DNA from: Triplophysa rosa
Lineage: Eukaryota; Chordata; Actinopteri; Cypriniformes; Nemacheilidae
DNA: 64,000 nt
Direction of reading: 5' to 3'
NCBI RefSeq assembly: GCF_024868665.1
Contig: NC_079910.1
Coordinates: 15,190,902 to 15,254,901 of the forward strand
The notes below the pieces were generated by a model, which made no database searches, was not told the origin of the DNA, and saw nothing but the letters and a program-made list of their open reading frames with translations. Of the stretch, positions 1-11,878 are shown one piece after another. Position numbers and translations under genes: made by a program. Positions within the stretch are counted from its first letter, which is position 1; each line of letters opens with the position of its first letter.

Positions 1-258
1 GAGCAAACTCTTCCATGGATCATGGTAACATATTGCATTAATACTGGACAAAGAACACTGAAACAGGCAGGGTATAAATAATGTCCGGATAACCAGGATG
101 ATGGGGTGCAGGTGTGAAAGTCAATGAGGGACAGGTGAAAGTCATTGGTCTGAGAAACAGGTGCAGGCAAAAACAACGAGGGACAGGAAGGGAGCGTGGC
201 AAAAGAACATCCTTGGGGCAAAAACAGGGAAAACAGGACTAGGGACCGACGGGAGTGT
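1..258 (-). repeat. Probable LTR fragment cut by the window edge
   Basis: Read on the minus strand, this block begins near 258 with TGTGACACTCCCGTCGG and continues through a C/T-rich stretch to a TATA-like TTTATACCCTGC, the layout of the U3 start of a fish Gypsy-type LTR. The other end lies outside the window, so no second LTR or target duplication can be checked. No coding capacity is seen. This is inferred from composition and terminal style only. Confidence 0.35.
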
Positions 259-605
259 CACAGAGACAAAACAACGGCACTGATATATTTTAAGATATTT
301 CTGGGCAAGTTATATTCAGTTAAGACAGGTCACACATTCATTTGAGTCTGGGACTAGCCTTAAGCCTTGTCTGTGAATCCGGGCCTTAGAGTGTTTGATA
401 ATTTTTATATTGAAGGGGAGTGTAAACATTCAGAGATAAAGTGACAGAAACAAAGGATAGAAAAACTGTTTTGAAGGCACTGTAACCTCAGGACATGTTC
501 TCAAGGTCCACCACAAACAGTTTTGGTTATTATTTATCCCATACTGCTTCAGACGCAAAACAATATAGCCATCAAACTATACGATTGTGTGGCAAAAAGT
601 AAATA
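259..605. other. Intergenic, no gene seen
   Basis: AT-rich sequence with stops in all frames. No splice-flanked coding block, RNA gene or clear repeat was recognised. Confidence 0.5.
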
Positions 606-934
606 TTAAAGGGATACTTCACCCAAAAAGGGAAATTCTGTCATGATTTAGGCTACTCACCGTCAGATTGTTCCAAACCTGTATAAATCACTTTGTTCTG
701 CTGAACACAGAGGAAGATATCTGTAAGATTGTTAAATCTCACCCCGTATTGACTCCCATAGTATTTATTTTCCCTATACTATGGCAGTAAATGGTGGGTG
801 AGATCTGACATTCTTCCAAATTTCTTCCTTTGTGTTCAGCAAAACAAAGAAATGTATACAGGTTTGGAACAATCTAAGGGTGAGTAGCCTAAATCATGAC
901 AGAATTTTCATTTTTGGGTGAAGTATCCCTTTAA
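606..934. repeat. TTAA-flanked MITE, Angel-like, complete
   Basis: Both ends carry TTAA followed by the inverted terminus TTAAAGGGATACTTCACCC. Subterminal arms are also inverted: TCTGTCATGATTTAGGCTAC on the left pairs with the complementary block before the right end, and the inner GTTCCAAACCTGTAT / ATACAGGTTTGGAAC arms pair too, so the single strand could fold into a long hairpin. There is no ORF. It resembles the short inverted-repeat Angel elements known from zebrafish; the name is from memory. Confidence 0.75.
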
Positions 935-1311
935 GAGGTTGTTCTTTGAAGCCTATCAGTGTTGTCCAATACAGAGTCATAATACGGAGGCTTCCTGTTT
1001 TCAATTTCAATTGTTTGAGGTGAATTTGCTCATGAACTCTAGTGACTCTGGTAAAGCTTTCATCACATAATTCTTCAGAATTATTCTGACAAACAGTTCG
1101 AACAAATTCTTGAAATTGTAGAGATCACAAATAACAGCTGTTTCCACACACCTAAGATCCATGTGATGTTCAGAAATTTAATTTAATTTAAATTTAATAG
1201 GCTCCTCATCTGGATAAGATTGATCAGATACAATTAATGGTAATTGTTGTAAGGAATCTAAAAATACTCTAGTCCTCTTCTGACTCAGTAGCTCTGCTGT
1301 CACGAGCAATC

Positions 1312-1903
1312 TTAAAGGGATACTTCACTCAAAACAAAAAATTCTGTCATCATTTACTCACCTTCGAGTTGTTCCAAATCTGTATAAATTTCTTTGTTCT
1401 GATGAACACAGAGAAAGATATTTGGAAGAATGCTTATAACCAGACTGATTTTGTTCCCCATTGACTAACATGTAGTAGGAAAATATGAAGAAAATAGATA
1501 AAGCGGGCAAAATAAGGTTTGTTTTGATTTAAACCATAATAACCAAAAATACAGCAAACCAACACAATAAAACACAATAAAAACATGATAACACAATAAA
1601 AAACAACCAAACTCTTCAAATACTTAATCATTTTTTTGTTCTGTTGAACACAAAAGAAGATATTTTGAAGAATGTAGGAAAGCAAATAGTTCTGGGGTAC
1701 TTTTGACCACCATTGTATTTTTTCCTACTATGGTAGTCAATGGGGATCAAAGTCTGTCTGGTTATAAGCATTCTTCCAAATATCTTTCTCTGTGTTCATC
1801 AGAACAAAGACATTTATACAGATTTGGAACAACTCGAAGGTGAGTAAATGATGACAGAATTTTCATTTTTTGTGTGGTTTTTTTGTGTGAAGTATCCCTT
1901 TAA
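1312..1903. repeat. TTAA-flanked MITE, Angel-like, long variant
   Basis: Starts TTAAAGGGATACTTCACTC and ends with the inverted form, AGTATCCCTTTAA. It shares arms with the copy at 606 (GTTCCAAATCTGTATAAAT, AACACAGAGAAAGATATTTGG) and has a longer centre in which CCCCATTGACTA and TAGTCAATGGGG pair as a second stem. It is about 590 bp and has no coding capacity. Confidence 0.75.
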
Positions 1904-2986
1904 ATGGTTTTGCTTCGCAGTACTTCTTACACAAGCTAGTGTTAAGCAGTCACCAAAAATAACATGTTAGCCATTTAGCCAAAGTGGATTTTGACTAGTG
2001 GTCTGCAACAACAACAACAACAAATAAATAAATAAAAAATGTGCAGGACAGTTGGCCCATAATGTGAATGGCAGAAAAACAATGCATAAAAATTAGAATG
2101 CTTATATTTATAACATTTAGAAACGTAACACTTCTGCTGTTTTATGCACTTACAAAATAGTATGTTTTTATATTCTGATGTGTTTATATTTTTGTACTTT
2201 GTTGGATCTTTGGCATTCATGTTCCTACAATATAAATACGCTATTTTAGTTTGCTATTGCTTGATAATAATGTGTTAATCTATATACGAGGTCACCATTT
2301 CATCTCCAATGTAACATTTGGGGAAGGGATCAGGGCTGGGTCTGGGGGGGCTAGGGGGCATTGGCCCTTCAGATTTTTCTTGGGCCCCTCCAAAAATATC
2401 GATCTGACAATTAAAAAAATTAAAAATGATTATTATTTAATAACAACTATTATTAAATACTTACTAAATAATTATTTGTTTTATCTATTAAATAATTATC
2501 TGTCAATTGAATTACAGAAAATTGTAAAAATGATGCATGCTATGAACTTTGATTATACTGTGTGTTGCCCAACCAGAATATGTAATTGCCCCCCCAGTCG
2601 AGCAAGCCTAGTACTGGGCCTGGGCGGGAGAAAAAAACAGATCCACTGATTTTTTTGCTGCTTATAAAATAACATTATAGCTAGCGGAAAAGTTTACGCC
2701 AAATCTCCCTATAGAGCAACCTGGGCTTGCACAATGGGGTATCTTGGTTGTGTGCCAGACCATCCACCCATATGATTTAAGCAGAGCTGGAAAAGGAAAG
2801 GGGGGACTCTGGGAAAATGAGTTCAGGGAGTGAATTTCAAGGGGGAGGTGGAGTTCATGTTGACGTAATAGCCTCCAAACACCATGCATATCATATACAT
2901 AACATAATGGGAACATCTATTGTTTAAAAATATAACATGTCCTCCAACTAGTGTCCTCACAGTGAATCTCAGCCATGAAAGCTCTG
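1904..2986. other. Intergenic, simple repeats and a G-rich patch
   Basis: No gene is supported. There is a short CAA/AAT run near 2007-2037, a G-rich patch at 2330-2390 beginning CAGGGCTGGGTCTGGGG, and a C-rich patch at 2580-2630. The two patches could be the ends of a hAT-type element, but no matching terminal repeat or 8-bp duplication was found. Confidence 0.4.
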
Positions 2987-3215
2987 GCTTTCACCTCATG
3001 TTGTTCAAAACCTAAAAGAAACACAAAAGAAGATATTTTGAGAAATGTCTTCATACAATGGAAGTCAATAAGGGTCGGTGTTGTTTGGTTACCAGCATTC
3101 TTGAAAATATCTTCTTTTGTGTTCTGCAGAAGAAAGAAACTCATACAGGTTTGAAATGACATGAGGATGAGTAAATGATGAAAGAATTTTAACTTTTGGG
3201 TGAACTGTCCCTTTA
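2987..3215. repeat. Angel-like MITE, left end missing
   Basis: The right end is intact (TTTTGGGTGAACTGTCCCTTTAA). The body carries the familiar AACACAAAAGAAGATATTTTG and its inverted partner ATATCTTCTTTTGTGTTCTG. The outer left terminus with its TTAA is missing. No ORF. Confidence 0.65.
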
Positions 3216-3985
3216 ATGAAAGTTGACTCAGTGCTCATATGCTCTTCAGTTTGAGATACTGTAACTTGATCTTGTTATTTGTGAACTCTGTGTGTGCAAG
3301 TACACATCCGTATTGGTGTGATGTTTGAATACACAAGTAAATAGACATAAGGTCATAGTAAATGTATATGTGTAGGTGCGCAATGGTGTGTCTGTGTGTT
3401 AACACAGTTGTAATGTTTTGGTATTGAGTGAGTTGTAGCAGAACGGCAGGCCGACTGATATGAAACGAAAATCATTTCTAAAAAAACATTATGGAAACAT
3501 CTGAGGAATTTAAAGCTCACGTTAACTGAAATACGAACAGGGGACTTTAACACTTGCTGATTTAGCCCTTTCCTGTTATTGTCTTCACATCCCATGTGTG
3601 GTCTTATGATAATCACATATGTGACTAATGGCCGCCACATTCCTAATGCGTGGAGTTCAAATGGCCAGATAGTTTACTAATATTACATTAACATAATTGT
3701 GCACGACAGACGCGGTAAAAGCAAAAGAATGCCGTGGGTCATTTCACTGTTTAGACCTGAGTAATACATCACTAATGCAATCATTACTGGATGACAACCC
3801 TGATGAAAGATCAATATGAATTTTCCAAACTGGATGAACCAGCATCACCATACTGCTCTGCAAAACAGCTTGTTCAGTTCAAGTTGATGTCTATGGCGTT
3901 TTTACTATTTGCATGTTTCAAAGCAGCTTCCCAGAAACACATTGGTAAATAAACAGACAAAACATTCAATAATTCATATAAATAT
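3216..3985. other. Intergenic, nothing recognised
   Basis: AT-rich DNA with GTGTG-type microsatellite traces around 3290-3400. No coding block, RNA gene or complete transposon was recognised. Confidence 0.45.
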
Positions 3986-4143
3986 ACCTACTATTAGGGC
4001 ATAGTATAAGTAGGCGAATTGGAATGCAGGGATTATTCATAACTCATACTGATTCTCGCATACTATATAGTATGGAAGTAGGCGATTTCTGACGCAGGCC
4101 CTGCGTTCCAATTCGCCTACTTATACTATGCCTAATAGTAGGT
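3986..4143. repeat. Near-perfect palindromic MITE
   Basis: A left arm of about 46 bp (3986-4031, starting ACCTACTATTAGGGCATAG) is the reverse complement of the right arm 4099-4143 (ending CTATGCCTAATAGTAGGT), with only one or two differences. The loop is about 67 bp and contains a smaller palindrome around ATACTATATAGTAT. There is no coding content. This is a foldback element or an end-to-end MITE; no target duplication is obvious. Confidence 0.7.
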
Positions 4144-6420
4144 ACTTTTGAGTGCATGGCAAAAGAGATTGCACACACTGGGACATACTAACAGGAAGCG
4201 GAAGTGGCCGTTGTTGCCTAGACAACATTGTGGCCAATAAATGTCACACACATCAAAATACAGCTCTTCTTTCCATTAAGGTATTTATTCATTCATTATT
4301 TCGTATGTAATGTTTACTGTATACTCACATTTGTTAATTTTGTGACGCATCAGTTATATAATTTATTAATGCAGTGGAGCGTCACTAAACTCCGCCTACT
4401 CGCGGTGAGTTGTGGGTAATATCAGCATCATTCAAGATAACTGAGATAGTCTGTGAGTTGTCGCTAGAAGATTTTCAAGGATGTGTGTAGATGTCTGTAG
4501 ATTTAGCAGCTTGTGGTTGAGGAGTGTGCATGCATGCACGTGGTTTGAAGAAGGAAGAGTGATCTTGCTTCAATTACATGTTCTCTTCGGGCAATAAACT
4601 GCTCAAAGCAAATGCAAAACAGCAGTTTGCTTCCTCATGAAGAGAGAAGGCTCAATAGTTTGTCAACACATGTTGAATTTGTTTTATTCAAGTTGTGATT
4701 TTGACAGACGTAACATGTTTTTGCATTAATACATTAATACAAGTGAAAAATCCCTAGACTCAACATAAAAGACAGACTTGAGTCATATCAGGGAACTAGA
4801 ACTTGACTGAAACTTTGTGGGCTCTTCTGGCGTGTGCTAGTAGGCAACCACGCAGACACCCTAGCAACCGCATACATGCAAAATCCCCTCACAGCACACA
4901 TGCAGCTTCTTAGCAACGCTATGGCAACCACGCACAACAGCACACGCATTACGAAAATGCCTAAATTAATAAATTCCTCACAATTTGACTGTTGTGCGTC
5001 TCCTTTAAAACTCAACTGAAGCAGCTGTTAAAAAAAATAGTCCCAACTCTTGAGCGAGCGGTCTGAATCTCTGGCGTTCATTATAGACAAGAAAGACAAC
5101 GCTCTTGTTTCAGACAGGAAATGACCAAATTGGTGACCAGCTAACGTTGATAACCGCAATGAGAATGTGATCTTTTTTGGTGTTTCCTGATTTGGTAACC
5201 ATGGTACCGTGTTAGTCACCCGCTTTTCATCATAAGAGGAATTGAATGTGGTCTCATTTTGAAAGTAGCATGCTTTCTTGTTGTATTTCAAGAGCAGCTT
5301 TACAAACCAATAAAAACAAACCAAAAATGTTTCAGAGGGAAAGTCTCCTGTTTTCCTGTCCCCTGTTTTCACGTGTTAATATTTTTCTCCTGTTTTGGAC
5401 GTTGCCAACGACCCCACCCACCCGTGTCTGCAGCGGTAACAGCGAGCGAGGGTCTCTGTATGCGAGAGGTGATGTGAGGGCAGCGCACGATTGGTCAGCC
5501 ATGGTAGTGTGTGAAACGGCAGCAGTTATGATGACAGAGGATAGGAATGCGCTGCAGCTCAACACGGCGAGTGGGGAGGGCGTGGGTGGTTGAGTCTATG
5601 AGAAAACTAAGACATTTTCTGTGGAATATGGGTGTTGGAAAAATATATCGCTTGTTTTATTCCACACCTCATTCTGTCCAAAGACTCTCTTTTTCAAATG
5701 CCTTTTATGTAGTTAATCTCGTCTGTCAGTTTATATTAGGGCAGGATTTTTGGCCTCCACAAGACAGATCACGTGCTAGATCAGCACAAAGTTTTGCCAT
5801 CTGTGTTTAGAAAAGTCAGACAGACGGACAGAGAGAGCCGGAGATGAGACATTAGTCATTATAATCAGTGTGGTTTTGTTAAGTTTGAGTTGCCACAGTA
5901 CGCTATTTAGCATCGTCTTGCCAAATCTACAGTTTATCTGCTTTTTCATGCATCGCTTCCTAATCTATTTCTATCTTTTTCGGATTGCATAACAAGTCTG
6001 TTTGCTTCTGATTCATCACTGCCCCATGTCTTGCCAAACCCTGATTAAAGATAACACAAGTAAAAAAGTAAAATTAACAGGAAAACGTTCCAGTCACAAA
6101 GTGGTCTTTTCCCATAAAACCACTCCCATTAACACTTTCAAGCCTGGCAATATTGTGCATTAGACAGTTTTTAATCCAGGCATCATGAAGACAAAAGCAA
6201 GAACTTCAGGTGTCTCTCTGCACGCATGTGGTCAGGATATGCGGTTATGTGAATGTACTTTCAATTTGAACGTTTTTTTTAACTCCTCTTGGTACTTACC
6301 AGTGTGATAATACTAAGATATGTTTAAAACTTATTGAAATCCACTTATTATTAAATCTATTTGTGTTACGTTATTTGTGTAAATTATAAGTATTATATAT
6401 TATAAGTATATAAGTAGTAT
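4144..6420. other. Intergenic; degenerate AGCAACC repeat and GC-richer patch
   Basis: No protein gene is supported. At 4849-4930 the motif AGCAACC or GGCAACC recurs (CTAGCAACCGCATACATG, TTAGCAACGCTATGGCAACC), a degenerate repeat that reappears elsewhere in this window. At 5400-5600 the sequence is richer in GC, with short overlapping ORFs on both strands, but these lack recognisable domains. Confidence 0.45.
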
Positions 6421-6645
6421 TCACTCACCCTCATGTCATTTCAAACCTGTATTACTTTCTTTCTTCTGCACAACACAAAAGAAGATATTTTGAAGAACGT
6501 TGGTAATAGAAAACCGTTGGTCCCCATTGCAATGGATTTGTGTCCATACAATAAAAATGAATGGTCATTTTTGTTGACTGTTTTCTATGTAAAGTCATCC
6601 TACATAATGTAAAGAACATTCTGTGAAAATATAACATTGATATCT
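6421..6645. repeat. Angel-like MITE fragment
   Basis: Left-arm motifs are present (TTCACTCACCCTCATGTCATT, AACACAAAAGAAGATATTTTG), followed by degenerate sequence. The right terminus is replaced by the start of the next TTAA element at 6646. Confidence 0.55.
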
Positions 6646-6930
6646 TTAAAGGGGTCATATGACACGGGTAAAACGAATATTATCGTTTGTTTTAGATGTA
6701 ATGCAATGTGTATACAGGATTTAAGGTTAAAAAACGCTGTATTTTTCACATACTATGCATGTTTGTATCTCCTCTTTGCTCCGCCTCTCTGAAACGCACA
6801 GATTTTTTACAAAGCTCATGGCTCTGAAAAGCGAGGTGTGCTATGATTGGCCAGTTAAGCAGTGTGTAGTGATTGGTCGAATACTGCAAGTGTGTGACGG
6901 AAATGTAACGCCTCTTACCATATTTGGAAC
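6646..6930. repeat. TTAA MITE, second family, right half missing
   Basis: Begins TTAAAGGGGTCATATGACAC and matches the first half of the complete copy at 56016-56575 almost base for base (for example GATTGGCCAGTTAA and GATTGGTCGAATACTGCAAG). It stops at TATTTGGAAC, exactly where unrelated LTR-like sequence begins, so the right half was lost or replaced by an LTR insertion. Confidence 0.7.
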
Positions 6931-7160
6931 ATTTCAGTTTAGCGTAGTTTAGTCCTTTGTAATTTAATTCAAGTGTTGTCTTAGTCTTGTCTAGTGTAGT
7001 TAGTCCGTGTTCCTGTTTATATGTCATGTTTATATCTTTGTTATTTTACCCCCTCGTGGGTTTTTTGTTTTGTTTTATATTAAACGTCTTGTTATCCCCT
7101 TACCCGTCTGCACCTGGGTCCTCTGTATCCTTGTGTCTCACCCCCGTTCGTGACAGTGAA
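6931..7160 (+). repeat. Solo 3-prime LTR fragment
   Basis: Contains CCCCCTCGTGGG, a T-rich run, a polyadenylation-like ATATTAAACG and the terminus GTTCGTGACA. The arrangement parallels the 3-prime part of the LTR at 12790-13351 (CCCACGTGGG, CAAATAAACC, CCTTGACA). No internal retroelement sequence is attached. Probably a truncated Gypsy-type LTR. Confidence 0.45.
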
Positions 7161-7367
7161 TAATTAATTTCAGTATTTATTATAATATAAATTACAATTT
7201 AAATACTGTATCACATTATGTATCATACAATCTGTCATTTACAACAATCATTTATGGTCCCAATATTATGCAACCTGGATTTCACAGACGGAGACTAAAT
7301 TTTATTTTGTCGTACATTGTTATATTTCTCTAAAAAATGAAATGCATATAAACAAACCATCATTTGT

Positions 7368-7774
7368 TTAAAGGTCCAGTGTATGAAATTTAACGGCATT
7401 TAGTGGTGAGGTTGTGAATTGCAATCAAGGGCTCTCTCCACCGCTCCGCCTTTCTTTCGAAGCACTACGGTGGCTGACACAGGACATAAATGTCGTCACG
7501 TTTTCGCTTCCTTGCTGAAGGAGATAACATATTTACAAAACATGCTCTGTAGAGCAGCTTGTCCGTTTAGGGCTACTGTAGAAACAACATGGCCAATTCC
7601 ATGTAAGGGGACCCGCTGTGTATGTAGATAGAAATAGCTCATTCTAAGGTAAAACATAAAAAACATAACGCTTCATTATGTAAGGTCTTTATACACCTCT
7701 GAAGACATAGTTATGTATATTATATTGCATTTCTGTCAATAGATCCTCAAAAAAATCACACACTGCACCTTTAA
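7368..7774. repeat. TTAA MITE, third family, complete
   Basis: The left end TTAAAGGTCCAGTGTATG and the inverse of the right end, TTAAAGGTGCAGTGTGTG, form terminal inverted repeats next to TTAA. It is 407 bp with no intact transposase. The GC-rich centre yields a spurious 70-codon ORF. Confidence 0.7.
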
Positions 7775-10586
7775 CTACAGATGCGACCTGTATTCTAAAC
7801 ATCTACATCTGTCAATTCTAATGAAATTGCATTATTCATGAAGTGAAATGTAGTTGAATTGGTGCTGTTGCACCACACCTCTGCTCCTTGTGTACTTCAT
7901 CCGGTGATAAGAGAACAATTTAAGCCACATTTTCTATTCATGCTGTGCCAAAGTCTCTATTCAGACAGCTGCACCTTTGCTCCAATAACATGAACATAAA
8001 TGACATTAATGAAACATAATTCCCAGGACTGGTCTCTAGTGCTTTTAGTAGGCCTACATATCAAGGTTTTATTTCTGTAGGATACACCCAAGTGCAGCAC
8101 ACTGGATTGTATAATGTCATATGGCGTGGAAATGGAAATGTTTATGTGAAGTATCTATCGTGTTTAGGCAAATCAGCAAAACCGATGGCTTCCATATTTT
8201 TTATATTTACAATATAATATGTTTATATAATATATTTTACAAAATAATCTGTACATTCCAGTTGTGATAAGCACGGGGCCGGGGGTCCGGCGCATTGGCC
8301 AGAGATGTGTGTGGAATGATAATGGTGTCAGGCTAAGATATAGAGGTGAGGGAGTGCCGACACAAGACAAGGGGAATTCTTTGGAGTGTGCTGGTGTCCT
8401 TCAACCCCACAAGGGGGGTGGAGAGAGAAGAGATCGAGTTACGTAAGATGTAGGAGTGAAAAAGTGAAACGTGTGTAAGCCCTCGAGCACACGCAGGAGA
8501 GAAAGATGGCCAAGAGGACGAGCAAGAGAGATGTTGCAATGAAATACAGTGTTGTATTGTATTGTTTGTTGTCGTATTGTATATTTCAGTTATTACTTGT
8601 TTCATGTAAAAAGCTTTGGCAATATTATAACTATGCATGGTCATGCCAATAAAGTACCATTAATGCTGAGAGATCGAGAAAGAGTGAAAGAGAGAGAGAG
8701 AGAGAATAAGGAAATCACATGGAAGTGGGTTGAGCGATACAGCTCTGTTATTTCCCCTGTAGTAAGTGTGCATTGTTTCGATAACAACTGTCCGGAGCAC
8801 CCGGGCCAGCATGGAGCATTGCTTTTCCTGCTTTTCCTCCTGATTGTTTTGGAAACCGGACCACACATTTGTCAGGTATGCAGGGGGAGATGATAAGACT
8901 GGCTTGAATTCACTCATCTTCAGCGTTATCCACCCACGCTGCTTTCACAACAAAGACACATCACCATGGTGAAAATACACCTGGCTCTGATAGTTTATGT
9001 TATAGACAAAGAAGAGCAGAGGTGAAGGTATGATGATAAAGAGTTTGATGGGTGGAGAAACCTACTGTAGTTATCGTACCTGATGCACACCTGCAAACTG
9101 TACGTCTGCCCTCTACTGTACTAAATTAGAACTGTACATCACATGGTTATGTTCTGTAATAATGCAAATGTATTATTGTATTATTATACAATAACATATG
9201 AATGGAAATGTAATAAAGACATACAAAAAGTTTCCTTCTGGGTTATTTACAGCACTGCAGATGTTTTTTTTAAGTACAGGGTAACCCACGAAGGAATAGA
9301 TTTTGGTACCCTTAAAAAGTCAAAATGCTTTAAAATACTACTGTGTGGTTAATGATAGGAAAATATCACACAAATCAATCACACAGTCCACATACAGTGA
9401 GTCCACACAGCGTGAAGGACAAAGCTATGACACATTTCTTTGGGGTTATCCATCAATCATCACCTGTTCATATTCGCAGGCCAATCACACACACAACATA
9501 GGTCGGCCATTAAAGCAGCTGGACACATTTCAGGGGGAAAGTGCTGCGCATGAATAGGACGTTTGTCATTTCACAAGGTGTTTTAGTCCTGTTTGGACTT
9601 TATGTGGTGACTCATTTTGTTTGCAAATTGCAGTTGAAACGATGTGTCATTTGTCTCCGTTCCCAGAAAACTTGAGACCTCAGGGTCATTGACCGAATGA
9701 GGATTTCCCAAAATGCTCTTGTTATTTAGAAGTTGGCTGAAATGCTCATTTGGTTTGGTTATTTGGGGGAGGGTGGAATAATCACATAGATAGTGATGAT
9801 CACATCACACAGAATAACTCGATTCAGTCAAAGTTTAGAGAAAATACTGCATGCAGAACAACAATATATAAAATATGAAACTGCATGCAAAAAATAAAAA
9901 AAGTGTATTATAATAGGCCATTTCATTTCAGGTTTCCATGTGACAACTTGCCCCGCATAAGTTCGCAGCATGGCTTGCCATCGGGGCATGTTGTCACACA
10001 CTTCCTGTGTGAAAAATGTAAATAGCTGTTTTGTAGTCAAGACTTTAAGATATGTGCATATCCTGAAAATGTTAGTAAACGATTAATTGTAATGTGTTAA
10101 TGTGTTACCTAATGTTAGGCTTAATCAGTAAACTCCATTTCTGGTGTACGTCCAATATTCCCTGCAAAGTTTATGGATTTAAATGATGTGTTATGATTTT
10201 AATAATATGCTCTCTGGACATACAGCTGGCAAGTCAACTAGAAACTACCTGTTCCAACGTCCTTTTATCAACAGAAAGTGAAATATTCAAATAAACACTC
10301 ACAGCCGGGGCGAAAAGATGAAACAAATAGACCGGGCAGGGGTGCTGTTTAAAGCCTGTTGGTTTTAGTGTAATCTCGCAGTAGAATCATTACCCAGAAG
10401 CCTGTGCTGTTATCTATTCTCTCATACTAGCCTAAGCACATTCCGGCACAATCCATTGGAGCTCTGAGAGAATAAAAGAGGAATAAAGAGAGAGAGGAGA
10501 AGAGATGTGAGCAGATGAGTGGGAGGCTTAGGGTTGTGGGTTCCAACACAATCCAGGTCTGTTGTGTGTCGGGAACTGCCCTTCCC
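7775..10586. other. Intergenic, no gene recognised
   Basis: Short ORFs only, without domains or splice context. A GA-rich run lies at 8664-8706. A GC-richer stretch at 8255-8520 is open in several frames but matches nothing recognised. No complete transposon was identified. Confidence 0.4.
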
Positions 10587-10599
10587 AGGTCAAAGGTCA
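10587..10599 (+). promoter_or_regulatory. Perfect DR1 nuclear-receptor motif
   Basis: AGGTCAAAGGTCA is two consensus AGGTCA half-sites separated by one A. DR1 sites bind RXR heterodimers such as PPAR-RXR, and HNF4 or COUP-TF. It lies about 9.7 kb upstream of the keratin 18 gene. The match is seen directly; any function is inference, since a 13-bp match can occur by chance. Confidence 0.35.
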
Positions 10600-10732
10600 A
10601 TGCTGCTGAGAAAGCAAGTCTGGAGATCTTGGTTTTGTCTTTGATCAGCACTTACTCGAATTACCCTCACACATTGAAACAATGCATTCATAACAAAACC
10701 TGAACAAACACGTTAATAAAAACAATGGGCGG

Positions 10733-10972
10733 GTTTACACTCTTATGTCAAACCTGCATGACTTTCTTTCTTCTGCAGAACACAAAAGAAGATATTTTGA
10801 AGAATGTTGGTAACCAAACAACATTGATCCTCATTAACTTCCATTGTATGGACAAAAACGGAGACATCTTCTTTTGTGTTCCACAGAAGAAAGAGTCATA
10901 TACAGGTTTTGAACCACAAGACAATGAATAAATTATGACAGAATTTTTATTTTTGGGTGAACTATCCCTCCA
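10733..10972. repeat. Angel-like MITE, left end lost
   Basis: Carries paired arms AACACAAAAGAAGATATTTTG and CATCTTCTTTTGTGTTCCAC and ends TTTTGGGTGAACTATCCC. The terminal TTAA on the right is mutated (CTCCAAAG) and the left terminus is missing, so this is an older copy. Confidence 0.6.
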
Positions 10973-11873
10973 AAGGCTTTGGGCTATTTAATAAAAGACA
11001 AGCCATGTTATGTTCCACCATAACTTCCTGTTTGAACAGGAAATACGTCAAAAAATGAGAGAACGATGTGTTCGTCAAATCATTTCCTGCAGGGGCATTC
11101 ATGAGTTTGTCTGCAGTGAAGCTTTAAGGTTTGATATAAAGTCGTAATGCTGTAATGTTACAGTCGTCTCAGTCGTCGAGGTCAGATTTTTTGGAACGTC
11201 TCATCTACAAGGCTTCATCAGTTAGTAGAATGGATTTCCTTTCACGCAACAATCTTAGACGTCAGGGTGTTGACTCTAACAGCAATCGGTCTTTGCGGTG
11301 TCATGAGGTCAAATTCCTGACAATCACTCTTGTGAAACCATTTGGTTGGTTGGTGAAATCTTTAGTGGAATAGAAAACAGGTCCAGGTACCAATTTATCC
11401 CAGAATTACTTGATGTTAATGACTCTTGTGAGGTTTCATAGATGCAGAAAAATTGTCATTCTCTATGTGTCTTCTTTATTTGACCTTATAATCTTTTAGT
11501 ATTCAGTATTTTGCAAATGTGTAAAAACCAACATGTTCTCTGACTTCTAGACTCCATTGTATTTAAAATAAAATTTCACAAAGCAAACACTCAGTCACCC
11601 CAAGGCTCCAAGACTCAGTGTGGATTGTCTTTTGTAGAGGTGGAACTTCCTGTCAAACAGGACAAAACATTAACAGGAACCCATTTTCAGCGGGGGTTAC
11701 CCTGTCCTCGGGATTTATGGAAAAGTCCCCCCTCACACACACTTGGACAAAAATACTCTCCTTCTACAACTCTAAATTAAAATGAAACCATGAGACAGTG
11801 ACTCATGAATGAATCAAGAAATACCACAACAGGCTGTGGAGCACTTGGACACATGCTCAGCAACACACACCCT
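10973..11873. other. Intergenic, nothing recognised
   Basis: No coding exon, RNA gene or complete repeat was recognised between the MITE fragment and the LTR element. Confidence 0.4.
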
Positions 11874-11878
11874 AATAT

